Source of the DNA: Lachnoclostridium sp. UBA739
Lineage (GTDB): Bacteria; Bacillota_A; Clostridia; Lachnospirales; Lachnospiraceae
NCBI GenBank assembly: GCA_002297865.1
Contig: DBKX01000360.1
Span: 1-15,059, forward strand
Reading direction: 5' to 3'
Length of the DNA: 15,059 nt
In this document: positions 14,850 through 15,059 of the stretch, piece after piece
Position numbering within the stretch: the stretch's first letter is position 1
Layout: each line of letters begins with the position of its first letter
The notes under the pieces: generated by a model
What the model saw: only the letters and a program-made list of their open reading frames with translations
The model's database searches: none
What the model was told of the DNA's origin: nothing
Made by a program: the position numbers and the translations under genes

Positions 14850-15059
14850 GAAATCCATTATCAAAAAAAGTTACAGATATACAACCTTCTGGTATCAGAA
14901 AATTCTTCGATATCGTAAATGAAATGGAGGATGCCATTTCATTAGGCGTTGGAGAGCCAGATTTTGATACACCTTGGCATATAAGAGAAGAGGGGATTTA
15001 TTCATTAGAAAAAGGAAGAACTATTTACACCTCTAATGCAGGGTTAGTACAGTTACGTG
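14846..15059 (+). CDS. Class I/II PLP-dependent aminotransferase, 5' part (truncated by window)
   Basis: Seventy-one codons are visible before the right edge. The N terminus reads MRNPLSKKVTDIQPSGIRKF, then ISLGVGEPDFDTPWHI, which is the conserved GxPDFxTP opening of fold-type I aminotransferases of the AspC/PatA/AlaT group, and YTSNAGLVQLR, which precedes the small-domain core. The catalytic Lys and cofactor-binding Asp/Tyr lie beyond the window. It overlaps the Lrp gene by 4 nt and lacks a strong own ribosome binding site, so translation should be coupled. Substrate is unknown; an alanine or aspartate aminotransferase is the most likely type by analogy with AlaR-AlaT. Confidence 0.9.
   Translation, partial: MRNPLSKKVTDIQPSGIRKFFDIVNEMEDAISLGVGEPDFDTPWHIREEGIYSLEKGRTIYTSNAGLVQLR

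Overview
The window is about 15 kb of AT-rich, densely coding DNA from a low-GC, endospore-forming member of the Clostridia. The gene content (SpoIIE, the tilS-hpt-ftsH cluster, a B12-type radical SAM protein with a long C-terminal extension, a VanW/G5 envelope protein) fits Lachnospiraceae or a close relative. That placement is an inference from gene content and order, not from a database match. Most of the region looks like ordinary chromosomal backbone. I see no insertion sequence, prophage, CRISPR array or transfer genes.

Layout, left to right. (1) Positions 1-4984 carry the 3' part of spoIIE, then tilS, hpt and ftsH on the + strand, closely packed, with tilS and hpt overlapping. This is a conserved Bacillota neighbourhood joining a sporulation phosphatase, tRNA-Ile2 lysidine synthesis, purine salvage and membrane proteolysis. 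(2) Positions 4985-7357 hold a leader with an extended -10 promoter and a strong intrinsic terminator, followed by a cytoplasmic GH13 alpha-glucan hydrolase. (3) Positions 7369-7908 are a tRNA block: one promoter drives tRNA-Tyr(GTA) and tRNA-Leu(TAA) and ends in a terminator. A second promoter, whose -10 box lies in the centre of a perfect 13-bp inverted repeat, drives tRNA-Phe(GAA), which has its own terminator. (4) Positions 7982-10446 carry a B12-binding radical SAM protein and endonuclease III (nth), closed by a long hairpin that probably terminates in both directions. (5) Positions 10498-11324 carry a minus-strand membrane-anchored helical-repeat protein of unknown function and, divergent from it, a 30-codon single-pass membrane peptide gene with a strong ribosome binding site. 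(6) Positions 11457-13319 carry a VanW/G5-domain envelope protein with a 16-fold Asp-Lys tail, its promoter and its terminator. (7) Positions 13357-15059 carry a probable operon of a PurM/AIR-synthase-like protein, an Lrp/AsnC regulator and the 5' end of a class I/II aminotransferase that overlaps the regulator by 4 nt.

No stretch longer than about 300 bases lacks a gene. The longest gap (4985-5245) holds the amylase leader. The best leads for something not described are the inverted repeat on the tRNA-Phe promoter, the AIR-synthase-like/Lrp/aminotransferase operon, the 30-aa membrane peptide with its divergent partner, and the terminator-containing amylase leader. None amounts to a clearly new defence or mobile system.
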